Below, piece after piece: positions 55,784 to 64,000 of a DNA stretch of 64,000 nucleotides. Origin of the DNA: Lyngbya sp. HA4199-MV5 (GTDB lineage: Bacteria > Cyanobacteriota > Cyanobacteriia > Leptolyngbyales > Leptolyngbyaceae); contig JAHHHL010000002.1 of assembly GCA_019359375.1 (NCBI GenBank), positions 124,001-188,000 of the forward strand. The letters are read 5' to 3'. The notes under the pieces were generated by a model. The model was given only the letters and a program-made list of their open reading frames with translations. It made no database searches and was not told where the DNA came from. Numbering within the stretch: position 1 is the first letter of the stretch; the number at the start of each line of letters is the position of its first letter. The position numbers were made by a program, and so were the translations under genes.

Positions 55784-56197
55784 ATGCCTAAGCAACAATG
55801 GAAGGCGCTAGCACTTTTTTTGGGGTCTTTGCTCATTGGGTTAATCATTTTCATTGGCACCACGCCTGTCTCAGCCCAACTCTTAGCTCAAGCTACAGTT
55901 GTGACACAATGTCAGGACATCAAGCCACAGTCCTATGAATTCCAACTGCTCACAAGCTTCCTTGCAAAGTATGATCCTACCGGAGCAGATGCCTGCCCAA
56001 ACGGTAAATTTCGCCCTGATGGTGCTGGCGTGCGTGCAGACGTAGCGAATTGGTTGGCGATTGGACTGACGAGCAGCCTAAAAAACTCAGCGCCAAAGTC
56101 AGGTTCGGCGAGTAAGAAAGATTTTGATCAGTTGAACCGATTGTATGAGCAATTGTTGGCTCAAGTAAAAGCTTTAGAAAAGAAGAAGCAGCCTTAG
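55784..56197 (+). CDS. Small exported degenerate-SLH protein
   Basis: A 137-residue protein with a signal peptide ending near PVSAQLLAQA. The core (CQDIKPQSYEFQLLTSFLAKYD..ACPNGKFRPDGAGVRADVANWLAIGL) follows the layout of the SLH module in the gene before it but is more diverged. The C-terminus is a predicted coiled coil (KKDFDQLNRLYEQLLAQVKALEKKKQ). The two genes are 5 bp apart, so they are cotranscribed and probably arose by duplication. The SLH assignment here is tentative. Confidence 0.62.
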   Translation: MPKQQWKALALFLGSLLIGLIIFIGTTPVSAQLLAQATVVTQCQDIKPQSYEFQLLTSFLAKYDPTGADACPNGKFRPDGAGVRADVANWLAIGLTSSLKNSAPKSGSASKKDFDQLNRLYEQLLAQVKALEKKKQP

Positions 56198-56436
56198 ATC
56201 AAGAGGCATCAGCATCACCAATGTTCCCAGGGCATTTCATTCTAAGCATGGAGTGCTGTTAGCAACAGATTTGGTAGCGGATGAAGCGGATAAGTTGCTG
56301 GCAAAGAGTGAAAAACTCATCTGTTTCATTCGTTCCCATCCGCTGCTTACCCATCGTTCAACAGAATGAAATAGACCTGCCAATATTCCACCATGAATCG
56401 CTACGTCGTTGGCAATGAATAAGGTTAACTAACACA

Positions 56437-57774
56437 ATGATGCTCATTAAAAGAACTCTATTGAAAAGCCTCTTTGCTTGCATTCTCCTTTGTATATTTG
56501 CAATCGGTTCCCTATGGTTCGTTTCTGTCAGTTTTGCTCAAGCAACGCCACCGGTTGAATCCATTGCCCTAGCGACGACAGTCCTGATTGGCGCTGAGTT
56601 AAATGAGAAAGATGTTGAAACCCAGAATGAAGATAGAGGTGCTGGTTCTGGGGTTATCATCGCTCGGCAAGATAAGTCACAAACATCTCTGGCAGCCGGA
56701 CTAGGAGGGAAAGACAGCCATCTGTTGTATCTGTATTGGGTCTTAACGAGTGCCCATGTTGTAGATAAGGACACCAGCAACGCTAAATATGGCATTCGGA
56801 CAGCAGATGGAGCGGTTTATAACATCGCAGGTACTACAGATAAGCAAGGTAAAGCTTATCTGGCTAAGCCCCAAGTCCATAGATTTGGAGCGGGCTGTGG
56901 GACTTCAGACTCGAATTGCTTTCGCGGTACTGATTTAGCTGTATTCACGTTTTATAGCAATCTCAAATATCCAGTTGCAGCTTTGGGCGACTTTGCCGCA
57001 TTGGCAGCGAAGATCAAAAAAGGTGAGCATCCTCAGGTCTTAGTCTCTGGTTGGCCAGTGCCTAAGGACGGTGTAAAGCGAACTTTGTTCACGACAGTTG
57101 GCAGCTTTGTGGATGTGCTGCCGCCGGAGCAGAGTAAGCCTGGGAGTTATAACCTCGTGGCAACGCTGAGAACCAAAACAGGCATTAGTGGAGGACCCGT
57201 TTTTAATTTTGCCACTGGTGAACTCCTCGGTATTTATGGCAAGGGTCCAAAAACAAATGAAGCAGTCGGATCAGATGATACCTATGCCATTGATATTGGA
57301 CAATTTATTAACCTACAGTCAACCGAAGCTGCCTATACTAAGGCTTTTAACCCCTCCCCTCCCCTGATGGCACCAACACCGGGCAATGATCAGCCAGCGC
57401 TGCAAGCAGAAGCCTCTGAGTTTGGGAAGAAATATGCTGACAAAGGTCGGAATATGTCACCCAAAGAGTTCAAAGAACTCTATCTTGCAGATTTATTGCC
57501 CGATGATCCCCGGCGTAAGGCCATAGAAGTTTTAGACAAAGAATTCCACTGCTGGACAAATTATCAAGACAAGACATCGGGTGGAGGACTTCAATCCATT
57601 CGAGGTCAGTACATCACTGATGTCAGCCAATGTCTTAGTAGTTTTGAAGATAAATTGGCTAAAAAATTGCCTCAATCAAAGAAACCCGATGATTTCGTCT
57701 CAGTGTCAGATTTAGAAATCTTGGATAGTAAGGTTCAGAGGTTGGCGGCACGCTTGGCCAAGTTAAGCAAATAG
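56437..57774 (+). CDS. Secreted trypsin-like serine protease
   Basis: A 445-residue protein. The signal peptide is residues 1-33 (LFACILLCIFAIGSLWFVSVSFAQA). A chymotrypsin-fold protease domain follows with all three catalytic residues: H107 in TSAHVV, D166 in GTDLAVF and S251 in TGISGGPVF. No PDZ domain follows. The C-terminal 130 residues are helical (FGKKYADKGRNMSPKEFKELYL...) and end in a coiled coil (ILDSKVQRLAARLAKLSK) like those ending the two SLH proteins upstream. It is convergent with the TIR-WD40-TPR gene, 43 bp between stops. The substrate is unknown. Confidence 0.85.
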   Translation: MMLIKRTLLKSLFACILLCIFAIGSLWFVSVSFAQATPPVESIALATTVLIGAELNEKDVETQNEDRGAGSGVIIARQDKSQTSLAAGLGGKDSHLLYLYWVLTSAHVVDKDTSNAKYGIRTADGAVYNIAGTTDKQGKAYLAKPQVHRFGAGCGTSDSNCFRGTDLAVFTFYSNLKYPVAALGDFAALAAKIKKGEHPQVLVSGWPVPKDGVKRTLFTTVGSFVDVLPPEQSKPGSYNLVATLRTKTGISGGPVFNFATGELLGIYGKGPKTNEAVGSDDTYAIDIGQFINLQSTEAAYTKAFNPSPPLMAPTPGNDQPALQAEASEFGKKYADKGRNMSPKEFKELYLADLLPDDPRRKAIEVLDKEFHCWTNYQDKTSGGGLQSIRGQYITDVSQCLSSFEDKLAKKLPQSKKPDDFVSVSDLEILDSKVQRLAARLAKLSK

Positions 57775-57817
57775 TAGTAGGAAGTCAGCAGAACTTGACG
57801 TTAAGCGGTGTAACTGT

Positions 57818-60800
57818 CTAGATAGCTTCATCCATTAAGAACGTGTTCTCCCCAGGTGTAAAAGGGTCTTTCCCCTTCTGAAGTGTTTTGATCCATTGCT
57901 GCCGCCTATTTCGAGCACGTTCAAGCTCTGCCGGGTCGCGAGTAGAGGTTGCTTCGGCACTCTTAGTCCAATCAATAAACGCCTGAAAATCCTGCCTTGC
58001 GCCCAGATAATTACCCAGCTTTGCCCTTGCCAAGCCACGAGTGTCGCGCCCGATCGCATTTGTGGGTTCTAGCGCAACGGCACGATCGCACGCTGCCAAA
58101 ACAGCCCTTGCCTGCTGGTGCAAACTTCCTTCCCAGCACAACTGGTTCCAGGATGCGGCAGAAATCTCTAATGTTGGATCAACCGTTTGGGCTTGAGCAT
58201 AGGCTGCCACTGCCTGCCTGACATCACCAAGTTGCAAACGCCACAGCCCCTGGTCTACCCAGTGAGACGCTGCAAGTTGCTGTGCCAAAACGTTGGGTTC
58301 AAAATCGAGCTGATGAACGCGCAATCTGAGCGCTTTTTGAAAGGCAGCGATCGCGTCTGTCACCTTTCCTTGAAGCGCCAATTCTTGTCCATGAGCAAAC
58401 GCCAACAAGCCTTCTCCATCAGCAGTCAAGGGGGTGCGGCAGGTTTTGAAGTCTTCATTCGCAGTAGCATGAGTTGCTAAGTATGGGCGAATGCGATCGC
58501 AACTAAGGGTCTGCAAACTGGCTAAATCAAGGTTCCATAGAATCGCGGTTTGATCATTACTGCCCGACAGCAAAACTCGCTGATGCATATCTGGACTAAA
58601 GCGAACGGCATAAACTTCGTCCGTATGTCCTTCTAAAGCCGAGAGTTCCTGTCCTTTCAGATTCCACAGTTTGACTTGTTTATCCATGCTGGCAGTCGCT
58701 ATCAAGTTTCCATCGGGGCTAAAACTAACACTCATGACGGGTGCGGTATGCCCTCTCAACGTTGCCAACGCCTGACCTTCTAACGTCCAAAGCTTCACGG
58801 TGGTATCTTTGCTTGCAGAAACCAGCAACCGACCATCGGGGCTAACACTGATACTAAACACAGGCTCTTGATGTGCCTGAATTGTTTTCAATACTTGCCC
58901 ATTCAAATGCCAAAGCCTAATCGTTCCATCTTCACCACCCGTAATCACGGTTTTTCCATCGGGGCTAAAGCCGACACTGTACACACTTCCCTGATGCCCG
59001 GTTAGCGTTTGAACCAGGTTCCCATCTAAATTCCATAGCTTGACTGTTTGATCCGCGCTGGCAGTGGCGATCGTCTTGCCATCGGGACTAAAGCTGACAC
59101 TATAAACACTATCAGTATGTCCTTTAAGCGTTTTCAATACCTGCCCAGCCAAATTCCATAATTTGACTGTTTTATCCGCGCTAGCGGTGGCGATCGTCCT
59201 GCCATCAGGGCTGAAACTGACACCATTGATGCCTTCAGCATGTCCTTTGAGCGTCTTTAATTCCTGTCCACTCAGATTCCATAGTTTGGCTGTTTTGTCA
59301 CCGCTGGCAGTGGCAAATGTCTTGCCATCAGGGCTGAAACTAACACTGGTTACACTATCACCGTGTCGTTTAAAAGCAGTAAGCCCTCTGTTTTGCACCT
59401 GCCAAAGCCTCACTGTTTTGTCTGCACCAGCAGACGCGATGAAATGGCTATCTGGGCTGAAAACAGCCGCGATGACGGCTTCTGTGTGTCCCTTAAGCGT
59501 TTCTAAGGGTTGTCCTTTCAGGCTCCAAAGCCGAACAGTTTTATCCTCGCTGGCAGTGATCACAATGCTTCCATCCGGGCTGAAGTTGGCACTTTTGATA
59601 CTTGCTTTAGCTCGAATGGGACGACTTAACGTTAATTCTTGCCCCTCTGCATTCCAAAGTTTGACGGTTTTATCTTCGCTGGCGGTGACGATCGCCTTGC
59701 CATCGGGGCTAAATTTAGCAGTGTTCACGCCAAAGCGATGCCCCCTTAATGTTTTCAGTTTCTTTCCACCGATCGTCCAGAGTTGGGCGGTTGCGTCTTG
59801 ACCAGCCGTTACGATCGTCTGGTTATTGGGGCTGAAGCTGATGCTATTCACACGGTCGGAGTGTTGAAGCGTTTGTAACACCTTGCCATCTAAACTCCAT
59901 AGTTTGGCAGTTTTATCAGCACTGGCTGTACCCAGTCGTTTGCCATCTGCACTGAAACTGACTCCAATAATGCTATCTTTATGCCCTCTAAATGTTTTGA
60001 TTTCTTTGCCATCGATCGTCCAGAGCTTGACCGTGCCATCACTGCTAGCAGACGCAAGCGTTTTCCCATCGGGACTAAAGCTAAGATCTAAAACAAAGCC
60101 TTTATGCCCTTTAAGAGTGCGGCTTTCTTTCCCGTCCAACGTCCACAGCTTAATGGTTTGATCGGCACTACTGGAAGCAATGACCTTGCCATCAGGACTA
60201 AAGGCGATGCTGGTGACGCGATCGGTGTGTCCATCGAGCTGATTACGCTCCATAACGTTCGCCAGCGCCAACTGCAATGCTGCTGAGACTCGAACTTGAG
60301 TATCAAAGCTTGTATGACTAAAGGTTGAAGGTTGCACTGCCCTTAAACCTTCCAAAAGCGCTTGCCAATTTTGACCAAGATTATGAAGCGCTACGGAATA
60401 GTTAATTAAGGCATTAATCTGACTTTCTTGAATCATTTCTGCCTCCTTACGTCGAGTTTCCGCTTTTTTGTACTGGTCAAACGCAACCAGTCCCAAGCCA
60501 GCCGCAATCACAAAACCGCCGACTGCGACGATGAGTGCTGCGGTAATTTGTTTACGGGCTTTCTTTTGGCGCGTAATCTCAATTTGTTGCCGCTGAATTT
60601 CAGCCTCTTTTTGTACAGCTTCAGCTTTGCGGCTATCGTTGATATAGTCTCTCTGAAGTTGCGTTGGTTTTGGCTCTTTTTCAGCATCCTGCGTCAGCCA
60701 TTGCATCATGGCTTCTAGTTCAACGCCACGTAGTAACAAATCATGGCTTCTTTCCTTGCCATCCCACTCGATCGCACGCTCCAATAAGCGAGTATGGGTG

Positions 60801-61207
60801 CGAACATGATCTAAATCAGTATTGATTGCTGTGAGTAAGCGCTGGAAAGCTTGATTAAAATCATCCTGCTCACGAAAGAACAACCAGTTATGTCTGGAGA
60901 GATGCGGGTGTATCTGTTGCTTCTCTTCACAATTACGGCGGACGATCGGCACTAACCGTTTGTTGTGTTTGATGGAATGTTCAAGTTCTTGACGGCAAAC
61001 CGTTGAGCCTACGGAATCTGGGCTGATGACAAAAACAAAGGTACTTGCACTCTCGATGCCTCGTTCAACCTCCTGCCACCAGTCTGCCGTAAGTGGAATG
61101 TTCTGCCAGTCCACCCAAACATCCTGAACCTCTTCTTTAAGTGCCGTATGCAGTTCCTGAACAAACTCCTTATCCTTGCGTGAATAGGAGATAAAAACGT
61201 CTTTCAT
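57818..61207 (-). CDS. TIR domain - transmembrane - WD40 - TPR protein
   Basis: About 1,129 residues. Residues 1-130 are a TIR domain (VFISYSRKDKEFV, VWVDWQNIPLTADWW, FVFVISPDSVGSTVCRQELEHS) with the candidate NADase glutamate in VCRQE (about residue 75). A charged helical linker leads to one transmembrane segment (about 221-242, ITAALIVAVGGFVIAAGLGLVAF). From about 325 to 930 there are 14 WD40 repeats, again two propellers' worth. A conserved helical tail and then tetratricopeptide-like repeats (LALQGKVTDAIAAFQKALRL, DVRQAVAAYAQAQTVDPT, ACDRAVALEPTN) occupy the end. It is a paralog of the gene at 34.6 kb but adds the TPR part. The ATG at 61207 is preferred over TTG 61219. Confidence 0.88.
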   Translation of the reverse strand: MKDVFISYSRKDKEFVQELHTALKEEVQDVWVDWQNIPLTADWWQEVERGIESASTFVFVISPDSVGSTVCRQELEHSIKHNKRLVPIVRRNCEEKQQIHPHLSRHNWLFFREQDDFNQAFQRLLTAINTDLDHVRTHTRLLERAIEWDGKERSHDLLLRGVELEAMMQWLTQDAEKEPKPTQLQRDYINDSRKAEAVQKEAEIQRQQIEITRQKKARKQITAALIVAVGGFVIAAGLGLVAFDQYKKAETRRKEAEMIQESQINALINYSVALHNLGQNWQALLEGLRAVQPSTFSHTSFDTQVRVSAALQLALANVMERNQLDGHTDRVTSIAFSPDGKVIASSSADQTIKLWTLDGKESRTLKGHKGFVLDLSFSPDGKTLASASSDGTVKLWTIDGKEIKTFRGHKDSIIGVSFSADGKRLGTASADKTAKLWSLDGKVLQTLQHSDRVNSISFSPNNQTIVTAGQDATAQLWTIGGKKLKTLRGHRFGVNTAKFSPDGKAIVTASEDKTVKLWNAEGQELTLSRPIRAKASIKSANFSPDGSIVITASEDKTVRLWSLKGQPLETLKGHTEAVIAAVFSPDSHFIASAGADKTVRLWQVQNRGLTAFKRHGDSVTSVSFSPDGKTFATASGDKTAKLWNLSGQELKTLKGHAEGINGVSFSPDGRTIATASADKTVKLWNLAGQVLKTLKGHTDSVYSVSFSPDGKTIATASADQTVKLWNLDGNLVQTLTGHQGSVYSVGFSPDGKTVITGGEDGTIRLWHLNGQVLKTIQAHQEPVFSISVSPDGRLLVSASKDTTVKLWTLEGQALATLRGHTAPVMSVSFSPDGNLIATASMDKQVKLWNLKGQELSALEGHTDEVYAVRFSPDMHQRVLLSGSNDQTAILWNLDLASLQTLSCDRIRPYLATHATANEDFKTCRTPLTADGEGLLAFAHGQELALQGKVTDAIAAFQKALRLRVHQLDFEPNVLAQQLAASHWVDQGLWRLQLGDVRQAVAAYAQAQTVDPTLEISAASWNQLCWEGSLHQQARAVLAACDRAVALEPTNAIGRDTRGLARAKLGNYLGARQDFQAFIDWTKSAEATSTRDPAELERARNRRQQWIKTLQKGKDPFTPGENTFLMDEAI

Positions 61208-61362
61208 GCGACTCAGCAAGCCAAGGTTGCTTGAACTCCAAGATACCTGAATTTATATCCTTCATAGGAATATCATTTAAACGTCATCGATATCAGCCTT
61301 TCTAAAATTGTTTAGAGAGTTGAGGTTCGATCGAAAAAGCAGTTTGGAGATGTGACTGCTGA

Positions 61363-61496
61363 TTGACTGACAAAACTCTTGAAATACCGACTCTTGCGTA
61401 GGTTGGGTTAGCGTCAGCGTAACCCAACGCAACCACTGATGGTGTTGGGTTTCACGTTGTTCAACCCAACCTACCAAAAAAGATTTGTCAGTCAAC
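61363..61496. repeat. Nested inverted-repeat element
   Basis: Outer arms TTGACTGACAAA and TTTGTCAGTCAA (12 bp, perfect) enclose a 77-bp inner element (61398-61474) with its own ends GTAGGTTGGGTT and AACCCAACCTAC. The inner part also contains GGGTTAGCG-TCAG-CGTAACCC. The sequence GATGTGACTG lies outside on both sides. It is non-coding. Confidence 0.7.
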
Positions 61497-61530
61497 CAGA
61501 TGTGACTGTGCTTAGGAACGCGAATTCAAT

Positions 61531-61610
61531 AAGGTGTAATGCTTTCTGTAGGGACGTTACATGTAACGTCCCTACAGGCGGGAAGTGGTTCAGGTTAATT
61601 AATCCACGCT
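61531..61610. repeat. Palindromic dispersed repeat, copy 2
   Basis: Contains a perfect 30-base palindrome at 61547-61576 (TGTAGGGACGTTAC and its complement), then GGAAGTGGTTCAGGTTAATT. It is nearly identical to the copy between pstS and pstC. With the nested element it fills the gap upstream of the TIR-WD40-TPR gene. Confidence 0.82.
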
Positions 61611-61640
61611 CCTTGGACGTGATCTTGTGTCACGCCCACG

Positions 61641-62912
61641 TTATCGCAGCGCCCACGCGAGAAAGCGTTCGGTGTAGTAAAGCGCTAACTGGTTGCTGAC
61701 TCCGTTAAACACTTTGTCAAAGGCATGTTCTGCCCAGGGGATTTCGATCCAGACGGCGCGGTTGTCTGTTATTTGTAGTAGATCGTAGAGCGATCGCCCA
61801 AACTTCGCCTGCACCAGATGGTCACGCCCCCCATAGACGAGCAGAGAAGGCGGGAGGTTTTGCCGAACATAACTGTAAGGGGAAGCCTGTCTGTACCGTG
61901 CCGGAAACTCTTCTGGTGTGCCGCCCAGAAATGCCTTAAGGACAGCGCGACTGTTGATGGGATCGGGGATGGGCAGATCGTAGTAACCCTTCGTCAGGTC
62001 AACGGGACCGTAGTAGCTCACGACGGCTCGAATCGGGATGGTGCTAGCCTGATAAGCTGCCAGCATTGCGAGGTGTGCGCCTGCCGATCGCCCCATTAAT
62101 GCCACCCGATCTAGATCCACTTCCAAATCTGCGGCGTGTTGTTGAATATAGGTCAACGCCGTTTTCACATCCTCAAGCTGTGCAGGAAAGTGGTACTGGG
62201 GCGCATGGCGGTAGTCGATCGCTACCACCGTATAGCCCCGTGCCGCCATATAACGGCTGAAGGGTGCATCATCGTTTGGGCTACCGTGCTGCCATGCGCC
62301 ACCGTAGATGACGACGATCGTCGGATATTTTCCCTTTGGGGGAGGATGGTAGACCGTCAGCGTTAGGGGCACTCCATCCGGAGCGGCAAACTGTATCCCT
62401 GCTGTTGTCCGCACTGGTTGCTCTGGAATGCCCCGAAATGCATCTGCAAGAACGAACGGCTTAGAACGCATTGATGGTTCAGGCACACTCACTTCATCGA
62501 CAGCGACGAAAGAGTTTTTTGATGCCTTCGCCATTGCTATTTGCAGTCGCAACAGTGCTGTTAATCGAGAGACGGATAAGTACTCCTTCCCTAGTGCTGT
62601 TTCCATTGACATCGCTGCTCGTTGATTGGCAACCGCAAACTGGCTTAACGGTAAGGTGCTGATGACCAGGCTAAACAGGCTACCGACAAGCACAAGGCGA
62701 AATAGCCAGCTTTTATGGATGCATCGTAACGAGAGCAACGCCGCGATCGCATTTGCCACCATCAACCAGGGGCTGATCTCTGGCGCACCCACACCCAGGG
62801 GCAGCAGCGCAAACGTTGGTGCAGGGACAATAATCCAGAGCGTGAGAAAAAACGCTACCCCAGAGATGAGAAACGACAGTCCTCGCAGCCATATGTTCAG
62901 CAACTTCTGCAT
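61641..62912 (-). CDS. Membrane-anchored alpha/beta hydrolase (esterase/lipase)
   Basis: A 423-residue protein. Three N-terminal hydrophobic segments (about 10-33, 45-65, 67-92) anchor it. The catalytic domain then has oxyanion region VVIYGGAWQHGSP, nucleophile GRSAG, acid in YGGRDHLV and histidine in WAEHAFD: a full triad of the BD-FAE/HSL-type esterase group. The active site probably faces the periplasm. The substrate is unknown. The recN gene lies upstream on the same strand, 44 bp away. Confidence 0.87.
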   Translation of the reverse strand: MQKLLNIWLRGLSFLISGVAFFLTLWIIVPAPTFALLPLGVGAPEISPWLMVANAIAALLSLRCIHKSWLFRLVLVGSLFSLVISTLPLSQFAVANQRAAMSMETALGKEYLSVSRLTALLRLQIAMAKASKNSFVAVDEVSVPEPSMRSKPFVLADAFRGIPEQPVRTTAGIQFAAPDGVPLTLTVYHPPPKGKYPTIVVIYGGAWQHGSPNDDAPFSRYMAARGYTVVAIDYRHAPQYHFPAQLEDVKTALTYIQQHAADLEVDLDRVALMGRSAGAHLAMLAAYQASTIPIRAVVSYYGPVDLTKGYYDLPIPDPINSRAVLKAFLGGTPEEFPARYRQASPYSYVRQNLPPSLLVYGGRDHLVQAKFGRSLYDLLQITDNRAVWIEIPWAEHAFDKVFNGVSNQLALYYTERFLAWALR

Positions 62913-62956
62913 TCAAAAATTCTGCATTCTAAAGAGAGCCGTAAAGAATGGCGTGA

Positions 62957-64000
62957 TCAGCCTTTGCGGGAAGCTCTGGTTTTAGCGGTTCTCGCTTTGG
63001 GTTCAGCAGAGGGAGGAGGGGACGCATCGGGCGATCGTGCCTGCCGCAAATTTGCCGCCTGAGTCAGCAACGAATCGGCAAACGCATAAGCAACGGTGTC
63101 GATCGTGTCCCGTGTTTCTGAAGCAGATTGCCCACCCGCCAGTTGAGCCAATTCTTCCCGCCGTTGTTGGCTGTCAAGGGGGGTTATGCGAACGACGGTG
63201 CGAACGGAGTCTGGGGAGTGGGGAGTGGGGAGTGGGGAGTGGGGAGGAGAGGTAGAGTTTTGAGTTTTGAGTTTTGAGTTTTGAGTAGCGCGTTGCGCCG
63301 CTTCGCTAGAGAGTTTTGTTCGCGTAGCGTTCCCGGAGGGAGTATTTTGAGGTTTGAGTTTGCCATTCTGTGCCTCCTCTACTTCCCCTGCTCCCTCTGC
63401 CGCCTCTGCTTCTTCTATACCTTCTGCCTTCTGCCTCCTGCCTCCTGCCTCCTGCCTTCCTAACTCAATCACCTGCTTACTCACCCGCCAATGATGATCC
63501 GCCATTGCTGCCACGATCGGCTGATGGGTGACGCATAACACTTGATGATGCTGGCTGAGTTGGTGCAGTTTTTCGGCGATCGCCTGAGTCACTCGCCCCG
63601 AAACGCCCACATCAATTTCGTCAAAAACCAGGGTGCCAACAGGGTCGATTTGCGAGAAGCTGGCTTGCAATGCCAGGAGAAACCGACTCATTTCGCCACC
63701 GGAAGCAATTTCGGTCAGGGGTTGCAGTGGTTCACCTGGGTTGGGGCTGAAAAGAAAGGTGACGCGATCGGCTCCCAATGCTGTTGGCGTTGCGGGGGAA
63801 ATCTCGACCTGAAACTTTACTTTCTCCATTGCCAGCGGCTTGAGTTCGGCAACTAACCGCTCTTCCAGATCTTTTGCTGCCGTTTGTCGCCGTTGGGTTA
63901 AGACGGCACAGGCTGCCGTTAAAGCCTCCTGCCGTTCCTGGTAGGCATGTTCCAGATCTTCCAGCGATTGTCCGCCGCCTGTGAGTTCCTCCATCTCTGC
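62957..64000 (-). CDS. recN: DNA repair protein RecN, C-terminal part
   Basis: SMC-like recombinational repair ATPase; only the C-terminal portion is in the window and the gene continues past 64000. Visible are the end of a coiled coil (EHAYQERQEALTAACAVLTQRRQ), ABC signature ASGGEMSRFLLALQ, Walker B TLVFDEIDVGVSG and the H-loop VTHQP. Between HHWRVSKQVIELG and VRTVVRITPL, where RecN normally has a short loop, about 90 residues of low-complexity sequence are inserted in frame (DNA about 63205-63475). The extreme C-terminus is basic (KARTAKTRASRKG). Confidence 0.93.
   Translation of the reverse strand, partial: AEMEELTGGGQSLEDLEHAYQERQEALTAACAVLTQRRQTAAKDLEERLVAELKPLAMEKVKFQVEISPATPTALGADRVTFLFSPNPGEPLQPLTEIASGGEMSRFLLALQASFSQIDPVGTLVFDEIDVGVSGRVTQAIAEKLHQLSQHHQVLCVTHQPIVAAMADHHWRVSKQVIELGRQEAGGRRQKAEGIEEAEAAEGAGEVEEAQNGKLKPQNTPSGNATRTKLSSEAAQRATQNSKLKTQNSTSPPHSPLPTPHSPDSVRTVVRITPLDSQQRREELAQLAGGQSASETRDTIDTVAYAFADSLLTQAANLRQARSPDASPPPSAEPKARTAKTRASRKG
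63205..63475. repeat. Low-complexity repeat insertion inside recN
   Basis: A run of different repeat blocks in frame: GGGGAGTGGGGAGTG units (63210-63245), AGTTTTGAGTTTTG units (63254-63285), a GCGTAGCGTTCCCGGAGGGA motif (63320-63341), and CTTCTGCCTCCTGCC units (63420-63457). Each block type also occurs as intergenic repeat DNA in cyanobacteria, and similar words occur at 50385-50415 and 54598-54638 here. Confidence 0.85.

Noticed and set aside
59163-60161. Plus-strand frames of 212 and 92 codons across the second WD40 gene
   Set aside because: Antisense shadows with periodic peptide content mirroring the WD repeats; no start signals.

Overview
The window is chromosomal DNA from a cyanobacterium. 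It carries photosystem II accessory genes (psb27, a CyanoP-type psbP), a helical carotenoid protein, a DesA-type desaturase, a CmpR-like regulator and an isolated ATP synthase beta-epsilon pair. It also has several families seen mainly in cyanobacteria (DUF3038, DUF4335, DUF3110, DUF3352, COP23) and very frequent HIP1-type GCGATCGC octamers. The many small dispersed repeats and the large WD40 proteins suggest a filamentous, non-heterocystous lineage (Leptolyngbya-like), but that is inference. No rRNA, tRNA, CRISPR array or intact insertion sequence was recognised.

Layout. 0-6 kb: DUF4336 protein, helical carotenoid protein, an SDR, a 21-bp tandem array, a GH31 glucosidase and a HepT/MntA toxin-antitoxin pair. 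6-18 kb: solitary DNA methyltransferase, nucleoside transporter, DUF2079 membrane protein, single-domain response regulator, trpB, an Rpn-type nuclease, rplY, purA and an adenosine-deaminase-like enzyme. 18-25 kb: psb27, the pstS-C-A-B phosphate transporter, an SRPBCC protein and a tandem universal stress protein. 26-33 kb: thioesterase, dxr, an orphan antitoxin-like gene, HicAB, atpD-atpC, DUF3110 and murQ. 33-39 kb: a MarR-SDR operon, the first TIR-TM-WD40 protein, a CmpR-like regulator and an alpha/beta-hydrolase-fold protein. 40-51 kb: DUF3352, a Uma2 fragment, a membrane protein, a lipoprotein, desA, fmt, an Rpn remnant, DUF3038-DUF4335, CyanoP and maf. 51-61 kb: Ser/Thr kinase, ECF sigma and anti-sigma pair, four exported proteins (COP23, two SLH-like, trypsin-like protease) and a convergent TIR-TM-WD40-TPR protein. 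61-64 kb: an esterase and the C-terminal part of recN.

The most unusual parts are: (1) two related TIR-membrane-WD40 proteins, each with about 14 WD repeats (two seven-bladed propellers), one facing a small secreted COP23/SLH/protease cluster; (2) a 131-bp inverted-repeat element present five times, one copy of which supplies the maf stop codon, plus at least three other small palindromic repeat families; (3) a 17-copy 21-bp array in perfect register; and (4) low-complexity in-frame insertions in Maf and RecN built from repeat types also seen between genes.

Functions are assigned by recognising motifs and family-typical sequence by eye. No database search was run.
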